From contig NZ_CP099547.1 of NCBI RefSeq assembly GCF_023973165.1, positions 1,364,001 to 1,428,000 of the forward strand: 64,000 nt of DNA. Direction: 5' to 3'. Below the pieces are notes generated by a model that did not search any database, was not told where the DNA came from, and worked only from the letters and a program-made list of their open reading frames with translations. The stretch is from Arcanobacterium pinnipediorum (GTDB taxonomy: Bacteria > Actinomycetota > Actinomycetes > Actinomycetales > Actinomycetaceae). Of this stretch, positions 27,643 to 36,501 are shown piece after piece (position 1 is the first letter of the stretch; every line of letters begins with the position of its first letter). The translations under genes were made by a program, and so were the position numbers.

Positions 27643-27662
27643 CATTATGTGACCATATAATG
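27643..27662. promoter_or_regulatory. Second palindrome upstream of bmp, near likely promoter
   Basis: CATTAT (27643-27648) and ATAATG (27657-27662) flank GTGACCAT. On the minus strand it contains CATTATATGG and CATAATGG, either of which could serve as a -10. An operator overlapping the promoter would fit a substrate-induced nucleoside operon. The 27468-27727 gap holds no gene. Inference. Confidence 0.35.
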
Positions 27663-27727
27663 ACCCATCTAACAGGATTTTATCCCACTATATGAAACAA
27701 ATTGTCCACCTGCTAACATGGCGTCAG

Positions 27728-28855
27728 CTATAGCAGATGGTCTAAATCAGCTGCGTGCACCTGATCGACAATATCCTTGACTTTTTGCGCACCGGCGACT
27801 GAGGTCACCAACACAACATCTGCAGTATCAACAACAACCACGTCTTTCATACCCACAAGAGCAATCGGCCGGTCATAGGTAAACACTGTGCAATTATCTG
27901 AATCAACGCTAAATACCGGCTGCTGAGCGCCCCCTTCACTGCGATGAGATACAATCCCAGAACCATCAGAGCTTTCACGGTTTCCATGCAGTATCTCATT
28001 AACCGCAGCGAAATCACCGACATCGGTCCAGCCCATAGATGCCGGCACCACTGCAATACCACCATCTGCAGCAAGTGGTTCGGCAATAGCATGATCGATG
28101 GCGATCTTGTGGACCGTGGGCCACACCGAATCAAGGATCGAAGCGCGATTAGGCGTATCCCACTCTCGCGCAATAGCCATAATCCCCGCATATAGCTCTG
28201 GTTGGTATTTAGCCAGCGCACCCAACAACACATCGGCACGCGCTACAAACATCCCCGCATTCCAAAAATACGTGCCACTAGCCACATACTTCGCAGCCGT
28301 ATCTAGATCGGGCTTTTCTAAAAACTCGCTAACCCCATAAGCACCTGGCACAGCCGAAAGCGGATCGGTTGCCCGAATATAGCCAAATCCGGTAGCTGGC
28401 GAGTTCGGCTCAATACCAATCGTTGATACATAGCCTTCGCGCGCAGCATCAACGGCACGGACCACCACGGAACGAAATGCTTCAGGCGCACCAATGAGAT
28501 GGTCTGCTGCAAACGAGCCAACCACAACATCACCGTGACGTTGGCGAATAATCGCCGTCGCCAATCCAATCGCAGCCATGGAATCACGCGGCGAAGGCTC
28601 AGCAACGAACTGCTGTTCGCCTAACTGAGGAAGTTGGCGCACTACAGCTGGCATATGTGCAACTCCGCTGACCACCATAATGTTTTCACCCGTTAAAGGT
28701 GTTAGCCGCGCGACGGTCTGTTGCAACAAACTCGACCCAGCACCGGTCACATCCTTGAGAAACTTCGGTGAACTGGCGCGCGATACCGGCCACAATCGAG
28801 TGCCTGCACCACCAGCTGGAATAATCGCATGAAAATCCTTCAACCCAACCTTCAC
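27728..28855 (-). CDS. Mannose-1-phosphate guanylyltransferase
   Basis: A 375-aa nucleotidyltransferase that makes GDP-mannose from mannose 1-phosphate and GTP, the donor for glycolipids, glycoproteins or polysaccharides. The GTP-binding signature is IPAGGAGTRLWPVSR at residues ~12-26 and the next family motif is SPKFLKDV. FAADHL near residue 118 and FLEKPDLDTAAKYV near 180 are the sugar-site motifs. It lacks the extra C-terminal isomerase domain of bifunctional ManC. Start GTG 28855 with GGAGG 9 bases upstream. It stands alone downstream of the yihY-like gene. Confidence 0.92.
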   Translation of the reverse strand: MKVGLKDFHAIIPAGGAGTRLWPVSRASSPKFLKDVTGAGSSLLQQTVARLTPLTGENIMVVSGVAHMPAVVRQLPQLGEQQFVAEPSPRDSMAAIGLATAIIRQRHGDVVVGSFAADHLIGAPEAFRSVVVRAVDAAREGYVSTIGIEPNSPATGFGYIRATDPLSAVPGAYGVSEFLEKPDLDTAAKYVASGTYFWNAGMFVARADVLLGALAKYQPELYAGIMAIAREWDTPNRASILDSVWPTVHKIAIDHAIAEPLAADGGIAVVPASMGWTDVGDFAAVNEILHGNRESSDGSGIVSHRSEGGAQQPVFSVDSDNCTVFTYDRPIALVGMKDVVVVDTADVVLVTSVAGAQKVKDIVDQVHAADLDHLL

Positions 28856-28964
28856 TTCCTACTGCCTCCAAACTCGCACTGCCTACCCGATCTGTGTATT
28901 CAAAACATACAACCAGATAACTCTTGAGATTGTGCTCGCGCACAACACTCTTCGCGGCTAGAAA

Positions 28965-30260
28965 CTATTTGTCGTTTTCCCGAGTTCGCTCATCTTGCAG
29001 CTGGCGAGCCACCTTCTCCCCAATTATTTTCGGATCAGCCTGAGCTCGCGTCGCAGAAGTTGTGGGGACAGTTTTGTTCATATACGCCTCCCACGCCGAC
29101 TGCGCATAATCTTTGCGCGCCGCATCGACTCGTTCTTGCGCTCGTTGAAGATTATCTTCTGCTCGCGCGATACGCTTCTGCTTCCACGCCGCCCGAGGGC
29201 CAGACCACGGCGGAACCAATTCTGCTTCCTGATCGTTTTCTGGATGCGGTGCAACAACACCAGTCATCGGATCGTAATTCCAGTCAAGAGTTTCGCGAAC
29301 AGTTTCAGTAACATAATTTGGGTACTCATCAGCATGCTCGAGCTGAGACTTCGTCGGCTCGCCAGGAGCCGGTGGATTGGCCACAAACGCTGCCGCTACC
29401 AAAGTTACTTGGGCAAGCAAATTCACCCAGATCAACAATGTAGCAATAGCGGCAAACGGCGCCAATAACGGATTGTCAGAAACTGATGAGACCACCGTCG
29501 TACCTAAGAAACGCAAAACCGACGATGCAATACCTGCTAGGAGAGATCCTTTTACTAAATCCTTCAATGGCGGATGCGCACCAGACATAACACTGAACAA
29601 AAACATGAAAATAACGGTGTCAACTACCAAGGCAATCAAGATGGTGCCTACTTCAATGAAGAAGGAGCCCACTGCGCCCGGAATATTCAACCATTGCAAA
29701 ATTGTTTCTGAAAACTGCGTTGAGATAGTTACCAACGTGACGGTTGCTAACGCCCCGATACCAATCATTAAAAACCCGGAAAGATCCATCAATTTAGCTT
29801 TAACGAATGGGCGTGAAAGATAAGTGATACCAAACATCCCCAAAATAGCGATGCGCAACGCCGTCATCAATGATGCAGCCGACCACAACAACACCACTAT
29901 CGAAATAATCGACGCGACATTAATCGGGTTTTCAATAATCAACGCATGAGGATCCAAAAGTCCCGACGGGGATTCTTCGGTTTTCAAAATCCCTGGCAGT
30001 GAGGAGTTAACTGTTTCAAACAATGTTTGGCGCAGTTCATCATTGCCGCCTAGCGTATAGGAGAACACGGTTAGAGCAAGTGTGAGCGCACCACCGATAG
30101 CGAAAAGAGCCGAATAGGCTATTCCACCGGCAAGTAGGTAACCACGCGCCCAACTATAGCGGCTAAATGCGCGCACTGGCCGGAGTTGGAACACCCATTC
30201 AATAAGGCCAGTAATTCGTTCCATCAGCGTTGGCTTTGGAGCCACCGTCACATCTTCCAT
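28965..30260 (-). CDS. YihY/BrkB family membrane protein
   Basis: A 431-aa inner-membrane protein of the YihY/virulence factor BrkB family (formerly mis-called RNase BN). About six transmembrane spans lie between residues 40 and 300, including SRYSWARGYLLAGGIAYSAL, whose helix is typical of the family, and the late LIWVNLLAQVTLVAAAFV. The last ~110 residues are hydrophilic and Arg/Glu-rich, probably coiled coil, ending in QLQDERTRENDK. The start overlaps the xthA stop by one base (TGATG), so it is co-translated with exonuclease III. Function unknown. Confidence 0.9.
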   Translation of the reverse strand: MEDVTVAPKPTLMERITGLIEWVFQLRPVRAFSRYSWARGYLLAGGIAYSALFAIGGALTLALTVFSYTLGGNDELRQTLFETVNSSLPGILKTEESPSGLLDPHALIIENPINVASIISIVVLLWSAASLMTALRIAILGMFGITYLSRPFVKAKLMDLSGFLMIGIGALATVTLVTISTQFSETILQWLNIPGAVGSFFIEVGTILIALVVDTVIFMFLFSVMSGAHPPLKDLVKGSLLAGIASSVLRFLGTTVVSSVSDNPLLAPFAAIATLLIWVNLLAQVTLVAAAFVANPPAPGEPTKSQLEHADEYPNYVTETVRETLDWNYDPMTGVVAPHPENDQEAELVPPWSGPRAAWKQKRIARAEDNLQRAQERVDAARKDYAQSAWEAYMNKTVPTTSATRAQADPKIIGEKVARQLQDERTRENDK

Positions 30261-31129
30261 CAGTTCTCCACATCATAAGTAACGAGCAACGGAGCATGAT
30301 CTGACCAGCGCATATCATACGAATCCGCCCGGTCAATCCGAACCGATTGGGCACGCTGGGCTAAAGCAGGAGTGGCTAAATGGTAGTCGATACGCCACCC
30401 TACGTTGTTTTCAAAGGCCTTACCGCGCTGCGACCACCAGGTATATTCAGCTTGCTCATCGCCAATCAGCGAACGTTGGACGTCTACATACCCGAATTCG
30501 CCCATCCATTTATCCAAATAAGCGATCTCCGGATCTAGCACACCTGCGGTCTTATTATGGTTAGAACGCCAATTGGTGATATCACGCTCGGTGTGAACGA
30601 TATTAAAATCACCTGCCATCACGATATGTGGCATATCAGGATGGCGATGGCGCTGTAGCTGGACTAAGCGGGTAGAAACTCGATCCAGGTGGGAGTACTT
30701 CGCAGCCATTTTCGGCTCATCGCTCGCATTACCCGAATGTAGGTATGCACTGATAAACGTGGTGTGCAGCTGCGGGATATCAACTTCGACCCACCGGCCG
30801 GTATCTACCGCTGGCTCGGCGGGGCGATCCCAGGCAGTTGTAGCATCTGCATCGGGATCTGCATCTGGTAGGTCTGCACCTAAACCTATACTAACTCGGC
30901 CAATATCGAGTCCTTGCTTTACCGCAATAGCAACCCCAGCACGTCCTTTAATCTCGCAGGCTTGCTGGAGGATCTGGTAATCGCTACCAACTAGCCCAGG
31001 AACCAATTCTTCTGGCGCGCGCATCTCTTGCAGTAACAGCACATCCGGACGAACACTCGCGATCCATTCTTGCATTCCCTTACGCACCGCGGCGCGAATT
31101 CCGTTGACGTTACAGGTAGCTACTAGCAT
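30260..31129 (-). CDS. xthA: Exodeoxyribonuclease III / AP endonuclease
   Basis: A 289-aa Mg2+-dependent repair nuclease of the exonuclease III family that cuts at abasic sites and degrades 3' ends. Motifs in order: ATCNVNGIRAA, LLQEMRA (metal-binding Glu), AGDFNIVHTERD (Asp/Asn) and the C-terminal WSDHAPLLV (Asp-His pair). Residues ~85-110 hold an Asp/Ala-rich insertion (LGADLPDADPDADA) that is not part of the core. The start is 43 bp downstream of folD, with an AT-rich palindrome between, and its stop overlaps the yihY-like start. Confidence 0.94.
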   Translation of the reverse strand: MLVATCNVNGIRAAVRKGMQEWIASVRPDVLLLQEMRAPEELVPGLVGSDYQILQQACEIKGRAGVAIAVKQGLDIGRVSIGLGADLPDADPDADATTAWDRPAEPAVDTGRWVEVDIPQLHTTFISAYLHSGNASDEPKMAAKYSHLDRVSTRLVQLQRHRHPDMPHIVMAGDFNIVHTERDITNWRSNHNKTAGVLDPEIAYLDKWMGEFGYVDVQRSLIGDEQAEYTWWSQRGKAFENNVGWRIDYHLATPALAQRAQSVRIDRADSYDMRWSDHAPLLVTYDVEN

Positions 31130-31140
31130 AGGTGCCTTTC

Positions 31141-31164
31141 CAATTAATTATTCTTAATTAATTG
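31141..31164. repeat. AT-rich 24-bp palindrome between folD and xthA
   Basis: CAATTAATTA (31141-31150) and TAATTAATTG (31155-31164) flank TTCT. The arms are perfect. It lies 12-35 bases before the xthA start and just after the folD stop at 31173. It could be a weak terminator, a promoter element or an operator; nothing in the sequence decides between them. Confidence 0.5.
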
Positions 31165-31172
31165 TACGGGGT

Positions 31173-32033
31173 TTATGAGTTTTGTTCACTTGCTTCGACG
31201 ACGTTGGACAACAGCATCGCTCGAGTCATTGGCCCTACCCCACCCGGATTTGGTGAATAGAATCCCGCTTTATCGAATACTGCTGGATCGACATCGCCGA
31301 GCATTGCGGATTTTCCGGTTTGTGGATCGGTTACACGCGAAACGCCGACGTCGAACACAACCGCACCTGGGCGAACCATATCTGGGGTGATCATCTGAGC
31401 TACCCCGGCTGCGGCTACGATGATATCGGCACGCAAGGTGTGCTCGGCTAAGTCTTTGGTTGCGGAATGGCACGCATCGACGGTGGCATTAATCGAGCGC
31501 GAGGTAAGTAGGATTGCTAGGGGTTTGCCAACGGTTGTTCCGCGCCCAACAATGCACACATTAGCGCCAGACCATTGGACTCCATATCGCCGGCCAAGTT
31601 CCACGATACCCATCGGGGTACACGCAATCGGAGCAGGAATTTCGTTAGCGAGCCGGCCGATATTGACCGGATGTAGCCCATCAACATCCTTGGTGGGCTC
31701 AATTGCTTCCAACACTTTTTGGGTATCGATATGCCGAGGTAATGGCAGCTGCACGATGAAGCCCGAGCATTGCGGATCTTCGTTGAGCTTATGTACCTGG
31801 GCAAGTACTTCTTCGGTAGTTGATTCTTCGGGCATATCTACTCGTATCGAGTTAATCCCTACCTCAGCGCAGTCCCGATGCTTCATATTGACATACATCT
31901 GAGATCCGGGATTTTCTCCAACTAACACGGTAGCTAGCCCTGGCGTGTAGCCTAGGTTAGCAATTTTTTCTTTTAGTTCTTCTTTGATCTGGGCCAGAGT
32001 TGCCCGCCCATCCATCTTCACCGCAGTGCTCAC
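31173..32033 (-). CDS. folD: Methylenetetrahydrofolate dehydrogenase / methenyl-THF cyclohydrolase
   Basis: A 286-aa bifunctional enzyme that interconverts 5,10-methylene-THF and 10-formyl-THF, the one-carbon donor for purines and initiator tRNA. The catalytic Lys lies in YVNMKHRDCAEVGI near residue 50, IVQLPLPRHI is the folate-site motif, and VGRGTTVGKPLAILL near 160-174 binds NADP. Start GTG 32033 with an AGGAG upstream. It follows glyA by 27 bp, so serine-derived one-carbon units pass from GlyA to FolD. Confidence 0.95.
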   Translation of the reverse strand: MSTAVKMDGRATLAQIKEELKEKIANLGYTPGLATVLVGENPGSQMYVNMKHRDCAEVGINSIRVDMPEESTTEEVLAQVHKLNEDPQCSGFIVQLPLPRHIDTQKVLEAIEPTKDVDGLHPVNIGRLANEIPAPIACTPMGIVELGRRYGVQWSGANVCIVGRGTTVGKPLAILLTSRSINATVDACHSATKDLAEHTLRADIIVAAAGVAQMITPDMVRPGAVVFDVGVSRVTDPQTGKSAMLGDVDPAVFDKAGFYSPNPGGVGPMTRAMLLSNVVEASEQNS

Positions 32034-32060
32034 CTACACTCCTCCTCTCAAGCCATGCAA

Positions 32061-33344
32061 TCAGTGCGTTTGATCCAGACCCGGATATAACGGGAAGCGA
32101 TCAGTCAGGGCAGCGACCCGAGCACGCAAGGCAGGAATATCAGCCGAGTTACCATCACGCAATGCAACGGCAATAATATCGGCGACTTCGCTAAATTCTT
32201 CGTCCCCAAATCCGCGCGTAGCCAATGCTGGAGTTCCGATTCGCAATCCAGACGTTACTGCCGGTGGACGTGGATCGAACGGGATCGCGTTACGATTGAC
32301 GGTAATGCCGATCTCGTGGAGCAGATCTTCTGCTTCTTGACCGTTGAGTTCGTGGTTGCGTAAATCTACTAAAACGAGGTGAACATCAGTTCCGCCAGTG
32401 AGCACTGAGACGCCCTTATCAGCAACATCGGCAGCGATAAGACGCTCCGCAAGAATCTTTGCTCCGCGCAAGGTCCGCTCTTGCCGATCCTTAAACTCCG
32501 GTGTGCCAGCGAGCTTTAACGCAATAGCTTTCGCAGCAATCACGTGCATAAGCGGGCCACCTTGTTGGCCGGGGAAGACTGCGGAGTTGAGTTTCTTGCC
32601 GAGTGATTCATCACGAGACAAAATCATGCCCGAACGTGGACCACCGATGGTCTTATGAATAGTGGTGGTGACGACGTCGGCGTATGGGACTGGGCTGGGG
32701 TGTAACCCAGCGGCAACCAACCCCGCAAAATGAGCCATATCCACCCATAAGTATGCGCCAACTTCATCCGCAATCTCGCGAAAGGCCGCAAAATCTAAGT
32801 GCCGTGGGTAGGCAGACCAACCGGCAATAATCATCTTCGGCTTATGCTCTAGGGCTAGTTTGCGAACCTCATCCATATCGATGAGGTATGTTTGTGGATC
32901 TACACCGTAAGAGACAATGTTGAAGTTCTTGCCCGAGAAATTGATCTTCATGCCGTGAGTTAAATGCCCACCATGAGCCAGCGACAATCCCATAACGGTA
33001 TCGCCGTGCTGAAGTAGTGCATGATAAATGGCAGCGTTGGCTTGTGCTCCAGCATGTGGTTGGACGTTAGCGTAGGCGGCCCCGAATAGTTCTTTGGCAC
33101 GCTCAATAGCTAGATTCTCTGCAACATCAACAAATTCACAGCCGCCATAGTAACGCCGGCCGGGATATCCTTCAGCATATTTATTGGTTAGTACCGAGCC
33201 TTGTGCTTGGAGCACTGCGCGCGGCACAAAGTTTTCCGACGCAATCATTTCTAATGTGGCGCGTTGACGCCCTAATTCATCTTCTAGCACCTGAGCAATT
33301 TGTGGATCTAGCTCAGCAAGTGAAAGATCGAAAGAATCGACCAC
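32061..33344 (-). CDS. glyA: Serine hydroxymethyltransferase
   Basis: A PLP enzyme that converts serine and THF to glycine and methylene-THF, 427 aa from the start chosen. I use GTG at 33344: AGGAGGG lies 5-6 bases upstream, and the protein then begins near the family start ([15 protein letters not shown]). The longer frame from 33365 would translate the ribosome-binding site. Motifs: [34 protein letters not shown], and the PLP lysine in [12 protein letters not shown] near residue 233. It is first in the glyA-folD-xthA-yihY run. Confidence 0.95.
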   Translation of the reverse strand: MVDSFDLSLAELDPQIAQVLEDELGRQRATLEMIASENFVPRAVLQAQGSVLTNKYAEGYPGRRYYGGCEFVDVAENLAIERAKELFGAAYANVQPHAGAQANAAIYHALLQHGDTVMGLSLAHGGHLTHGMKINFSGKNFNIVSYGVDPQTYLIDMDEVRKLALEHKPKMIIAGWSAYPRHLDFAAFREIADEVGAYLWVDMAHFAGLVAAGLHPSPVPYADVVTTTIHKTIGGPRSGMILSRDESLGKKLNSAVFPGQQGGPLMHVIAAKAIALKLAGTPEFKDRQERTLRGAKILAERLIAADVADKGVSVLTGGTDVHLVLVDLRNHELNGQEAEDLLHEIGITVNRNAIPFDPRPPAVTSGLRIGTPALATRGFGDEEFSEVADIIAVALRDGNSADIPALRARVAALTDRFPLYPGLDQTH

Positions 33345-33489
33345 GTCGGCCCTCCTTAAGGACATCCATTAACGGTTACACATCTAGTTTACGCATAGTC
33401 TCCCACAGAACTTTAACACGTCTATATTGTGGGATATCGCCATCCACGTCGTGAACAGCGGTGAAGCTGGTTGTGTGTTTCACTCACAC

Positions 33490-34101
33490 TTAGTTCAATA
33501 GGTGAGGTGGGATGACGTCGGTGGCACACTGATCTGCCGGGAGTTTTTTGACTACTTGCGCAGGGCTACCTAGGGCGACGACGTTGGCGGGAATGTCTTT
33601 TGTCACCACCGATCCCGCACCGATGACGGTGTTGTCCCCGATGGTGACGCCGGGCAACACGATCACACCGGCACCTAACCATACGTTATCGCCGATGTGA
33701 ATCGGGCTACCGCCTTCCCAGCCTTGGCTACGCAGTGTGGGCTCGAGCGGATGCCAGGCGGTTAAGAGCTGGACGCGCGGTGCGATCTGACAGTTTTTGC
33801 CGATGGTGATGGGGGCGACGTCGAGAAAAATACAGTCGTAGTTGACGAATGTTCCGGCTCCGATTGAGGTGTGGATACCGTAATCTACTCGCAGTGGAGC
33901 ACGTACGATAACTCCCTCGCCAACCTCCCCAAGCCAGTGGGTGAGCACAGCGTAGTGGGCATCCCAATCGGCTGCAGGCAAGGAATTGAATTCGTCTTGA
34001 TATTTCATGGCACGCGCATGGATCTCTTGAAATTTGGGACCTTGCGGTGTGTAGAGCTGACCGTTGATCATGCGGTCATAGAGTTCTTCGTCGCGTTTCA
34101 T
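33490..34101 (-). CDS. Maltose/galactoside-type O-acetyltransferase (hexapeptide repeat)
   Basis: A 203-aa acetyl-CoA-dependent sugar acetyltransferase of the LacA/Maa family. The N-terminal region is the Mac domain (MINGQLYTPQGP). The left-handed beta-helix follows from ~residue 60, with hexapeptide repeats such as GAGTFVNYDCIFL, IGKNCQIAPRVQL and LGAGVIVLPGVTIGDNTVIGAGS. The catalytic His is in TAWHPLEP, where the family has (T)A.HP. Acceptor sugar unknown. It lies 9 bp downstream of the AT-rich membrane protein gene and may share its transcript. Confidence 0.9.
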   Translation of the reverse strand: MKRDEELYDRMINGQLYTPQGPKFQEIHARAMKYQDEFNSLPAADWDAHYAVLTHWLGEVGEGVIVRAPLRVDYGIHTSIGAGTFVNYDCIFLDVAPITIGKNCQIAPRVQLLTAWHPLEPTLRSQGWEGGSPIHIGDNVWLGAGVIVLPGVTIGDNTVIGAGSVVTKDIPANVVALGSPAQVVKKLPADQCATDVIPPHLLN

Positions 34102-34110
34102 CTTCTTATT

Positions 34111-35691
34111 CTAATTCTCTTTTCCTTCCGGAGATTCTTCCGCAGTTCTTTCTTCTTTAGTCCAAAAGTAGTCCCAGACATCCGGGATGAAATAGCCCGG
34201 GAGACGTTCTGACTCAAAGGTTCCCATATCGGGCAGAGAATACTGTATCTGTCTCGTTTCTTCGTCGATAGATTCTTTTAACGGGAAATACCCCTGCGGG
34301 TTATCAATCTTAAACTCTGACGGATTACTAAACTCTTTCCACTTACGTTTTATCCACGAGCACAGGCGTTGGACGAAATTCTTCTGCACATCAGTTGCGG
34401 ATGCAGATTCTCTGCGCGCAACTTGAATCTGATGTGCGCGGATAAGGGATCTACCTAAGTAATAGGACGGCTTTTTACCCCCGATATTCTTGCACACAAT
34501 CCAGATATCTAAGATTGTAGCGGCAAGAGCAGAACTAAAAATCCCGATTAAGAGCGCTTGAAAATATCCAGGTAGGTTTTCTTTATATGAGAGCACTATC
34601 AGCAAGAAGAAAAACGACTCATATAAGATAACAAAAATAAGATACCCGACATAGGGAAAAATACTCTCAATGGACAGCTTGACTGCAGGATAAAATCTTA
34701 CCAGTAGAATTTTATGACGAATCAGGGAAACTAACACAACAACCAGCAGATATATCCCCAGTACCAGGATTTGTTTCCACACAGAAGCATTCGATATGTT
34801 CCATAAAAAAATTGGGATCGCAAAAATTGTCAATATATTCAGAAGTACTACTAAACCAAACTGAGCACTACCTATAGAATTATTTCTATATCTTATCTGA
34901 ATATTCTTCCAGTGAGAATCTGCTGGTTGACTCTGGCCAGTTACCAGTTCAACACTCTTCTGAGCACGTTCCCATTTGTTTTGGTCATATAACGTCTTAA
35001 TCGCCGCGATAATATACCGGTCAAGCGCTTGAGACTGAATAAAAAGGTAAATGTAGAAAAATAGAGTGGCAATACCAAGAGTGAATTGTAACCTACCGAA
35101 GGCTATCGGAAGCAAGATAAGAAGAAAAGGGCGAAAGAGAAACAAAAACATAGAGATACTACGGTAGTACGTCAGAACACTCACATGGTTATCAGCATCT
35201 CCAGCACCATTTAGCTCCGGATCAACCTTGAAATTAATCTTGTGCAATTTCTCTTCAGCGTCTGAGAGAGCAACCGTCGCCGCAATACCCACTGCAGCTA
35301 AGATAGTAAAAACTGTAGATAGCTCAGCATCACTAAGTTCTCTAAAAACACCACGAAAGAAATCGCGGACATAGCCCCAAACTACAGGATCGGGAGCTGC
35401 TCGAGGAACGACGGAGATCTTTAAGTTTTCAAGCTCTTCTGCCAGAAGATATCCCAAGCTAGGGCCACTGCCGCCGATCATATCTGAGAAATACTTAATA
35501 ATAACAAAGAGGATAAAGCCTACAAGTGGTGCGAAAAAAATCACTAGAACGATATCGACGAAAACCATCCCTGCCAAAGATTCTTGTCGCGCTTTAACCA
35601 CCGTCTTTTCTCGCTTCGCATCCTTCTTCGAGAAATTAAAACGCCCGGAGCGTTGCGGCTTCTTCTCAGCTACATCTTTATCATTCCCCAT
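34111..35691 (-). CDS. Unrecognised multi-spanning membrane protein, AT-rich
   Basis: 526 aa, no family recognised. I start it at the ATG at 35691, which has GGCGGAGAG directly upstream; a longer reading begins at 35727. A basic N-terminus (SKKDAKREKTVVKARQ) leads into a hydrophobic span near residues 40-66, another near 122-140, and further groups near 175-225, 280-345 and 360-410, about eight in all. The last ~100 residues are soluble and charged, with SLPDMGTFESERLPGYF. Codon use is clearly richer in A/T (ATA, AAA, TTT) than in flanking genes, which suggests transfer or relaxed selection. Its neighbours (acetyltransferase, two-component system) give no firm clue to function. Confidence 0.75.
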   Translation of the reverse strand: MGNDKDVAEKKPQRSGRFNFSKKDAKREKTVVKARQESLAGMVFVDIVLVIFFAPLVGFILFVIIKYFSDMIGGSGPSLGYLLAEELENLKISVVPRAAPDPVVWGYVRDFFRGVFRELSDAELSTVFTILAAVGIAATVALSDAEEKLHKINFKVDPELNGAGDADNHVSVLTYYRSISMFLFLFRPFLLILLPIAFGRLQFTLGIATLFFYIYLFIQSQALDRYIIAAIKTLYDQNKWERAQKSVELVTGQSQPADSHWKNIQIRYRNNSIGSAQFGLVVLLNILTIFAIPIFLWNISNASVWKQILVLGIYLLVVVLVSLIRHKILLVRFYPAVKLSIESIFPYVGYLIFVILYESFFFLLIVLSYKENLPGYFQALLIGIFSSALAATILDIWIVCKNIGGKKPSYYLGRSLIRAHQIQVARRESASATDVQKNFVQRLCSWIKRKWKEFSNPSEFKIDNPQGYFPLKESIDEETRQIQYSLPDMGTFESERLPGYFIPDVWDYFWTKEERTAEESPEGKEN

Positions 35692-35835
35692 GAGCTCTCC
35701 GCCTAGAATTACTCGATCATTGAACATTCACATGATAAAGCATAAAACCCGAAAAGTAGGAAAAATGGTCGCGATCGCAGGCATATTCCGCGGGTCTGAG
35801 AACCTCAAATCTGCCTCGCAACGAGCAAGAATTGT

Positions 35836-36501
35836 TTAATCCAGGCCGCGCGCTGCCGCCCATCGTGAGAGCTCATGACGATTAGAGAGCTGGAGCTTGC
35901 GCAACACTGCCGAAACATGCGTCTCAACCGTTTTAATCGAAATAAACAACTCAGAAGCAGTCTCTCGATAGGTGTAGCCACGCGCGATCAGCCGCATCAC
36001 TTCTTGTTCACGCTGCGATAAACGGTCAAGTTCCTCATCGCGCTGCGCCACATCGGCAGCATGTGCACCGAACGCATCGAGTACAAAACCAGCTAGCCGC
36101 GGAGAAAAAGCCGCATCCCCGCCAGCCACCCGCTCAATTGCTTCCACCAATTCGTTCGCACTAACTGCTTTGGTGACGTATCCGCGAGCGCCTGCGCGAA
36201 TAACGGCAACGACGTCGTCGGCAGAATCTGACACTGATAGTGCAAGAAACCGGGTGGATACTCCGCCAGCTAACACACGGCGGGCAACTTCTGCCCCACC
36301 GCCACCGTGACCGCCGGGCAGGTGAACGTCGAGCAATACGACGTCGGGCGGGTTATCGCGCAGCGAACTGAGCGCGCTAACTGCACTATCAACCGAATCG
36401 GCTTCACCAACGCACACAATATCGGCGTAACTTTCGAGTTGGGAGCGCACACCGGCGCGTACCAAAGCGTGATCGTCTACGATAAATACTTTTAGACTCA
36501 C
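35836..36501 (-). CDS. LuxR/NarL-family response regulator
   Basis: A 221-aa DNA-binding response regulator. The receiver domain holds the acidic pair IVDDHALVRAG (residues ~6-16), the phospho-acceptor Asp in VVLLDVHLPGG near 56, and the conserved Lys in YVTKAVSANEL. The C-terminal LuxR helix-turn-helix runs from LSQREQEVMRLIARG through ETASELFISIKTVETHVSAVLRKL. Its start overlaps the stop of the histidine kinase gene by 4 bases (ATGA), so kinase and regulator are made together. Target promoters are probably the divergent PspC operon and its own (inference). Confidence 0.95.
   Translation of the reverse strand: MSLKVFIVDDHALVRAGVRSQLESYADIVCVGEADSVDSAVSALSSLRDNPPDVVLLDVHLPGGHGGGGAEVARRVLAGGVSTRFLALSVSDSADDVVAVIRAGARGYVTKAVSANELVEAIERVAGGDAAFSPRLAGFVLDAFGAHAADVAQRDEELDRLSQREQEVMRLIARGYTYRETASELFISIKTVETHVSAVLRKLQLSNRHELSRWAAARGLD

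Noticed and set aside
27468-27727. Possible purine riboswitch before the nucleoside importer
   Set aside because: The conserved loop sequences and the three-way junction pattern of purine riboswitches could not be found; only simple palindromes are present.
28930-28945. TTGTGC/GCACAA hairpin after the YihY-like gene
   Set aside because: A 6-bp stem without a T run is too weak to call a terminator.
28995-29468. A 157-codon plus-strand open frame opposite the YihY-like gene
   Set aside because: Arg/Ser-rich antisense shadow of a recognised membrane protein gene; no RBS and no motif.
33345-33489. Possible THF riboswitch upstream of glyA
   Set aside because: No conserved core or pairing pattern could be recognised in the short leader.
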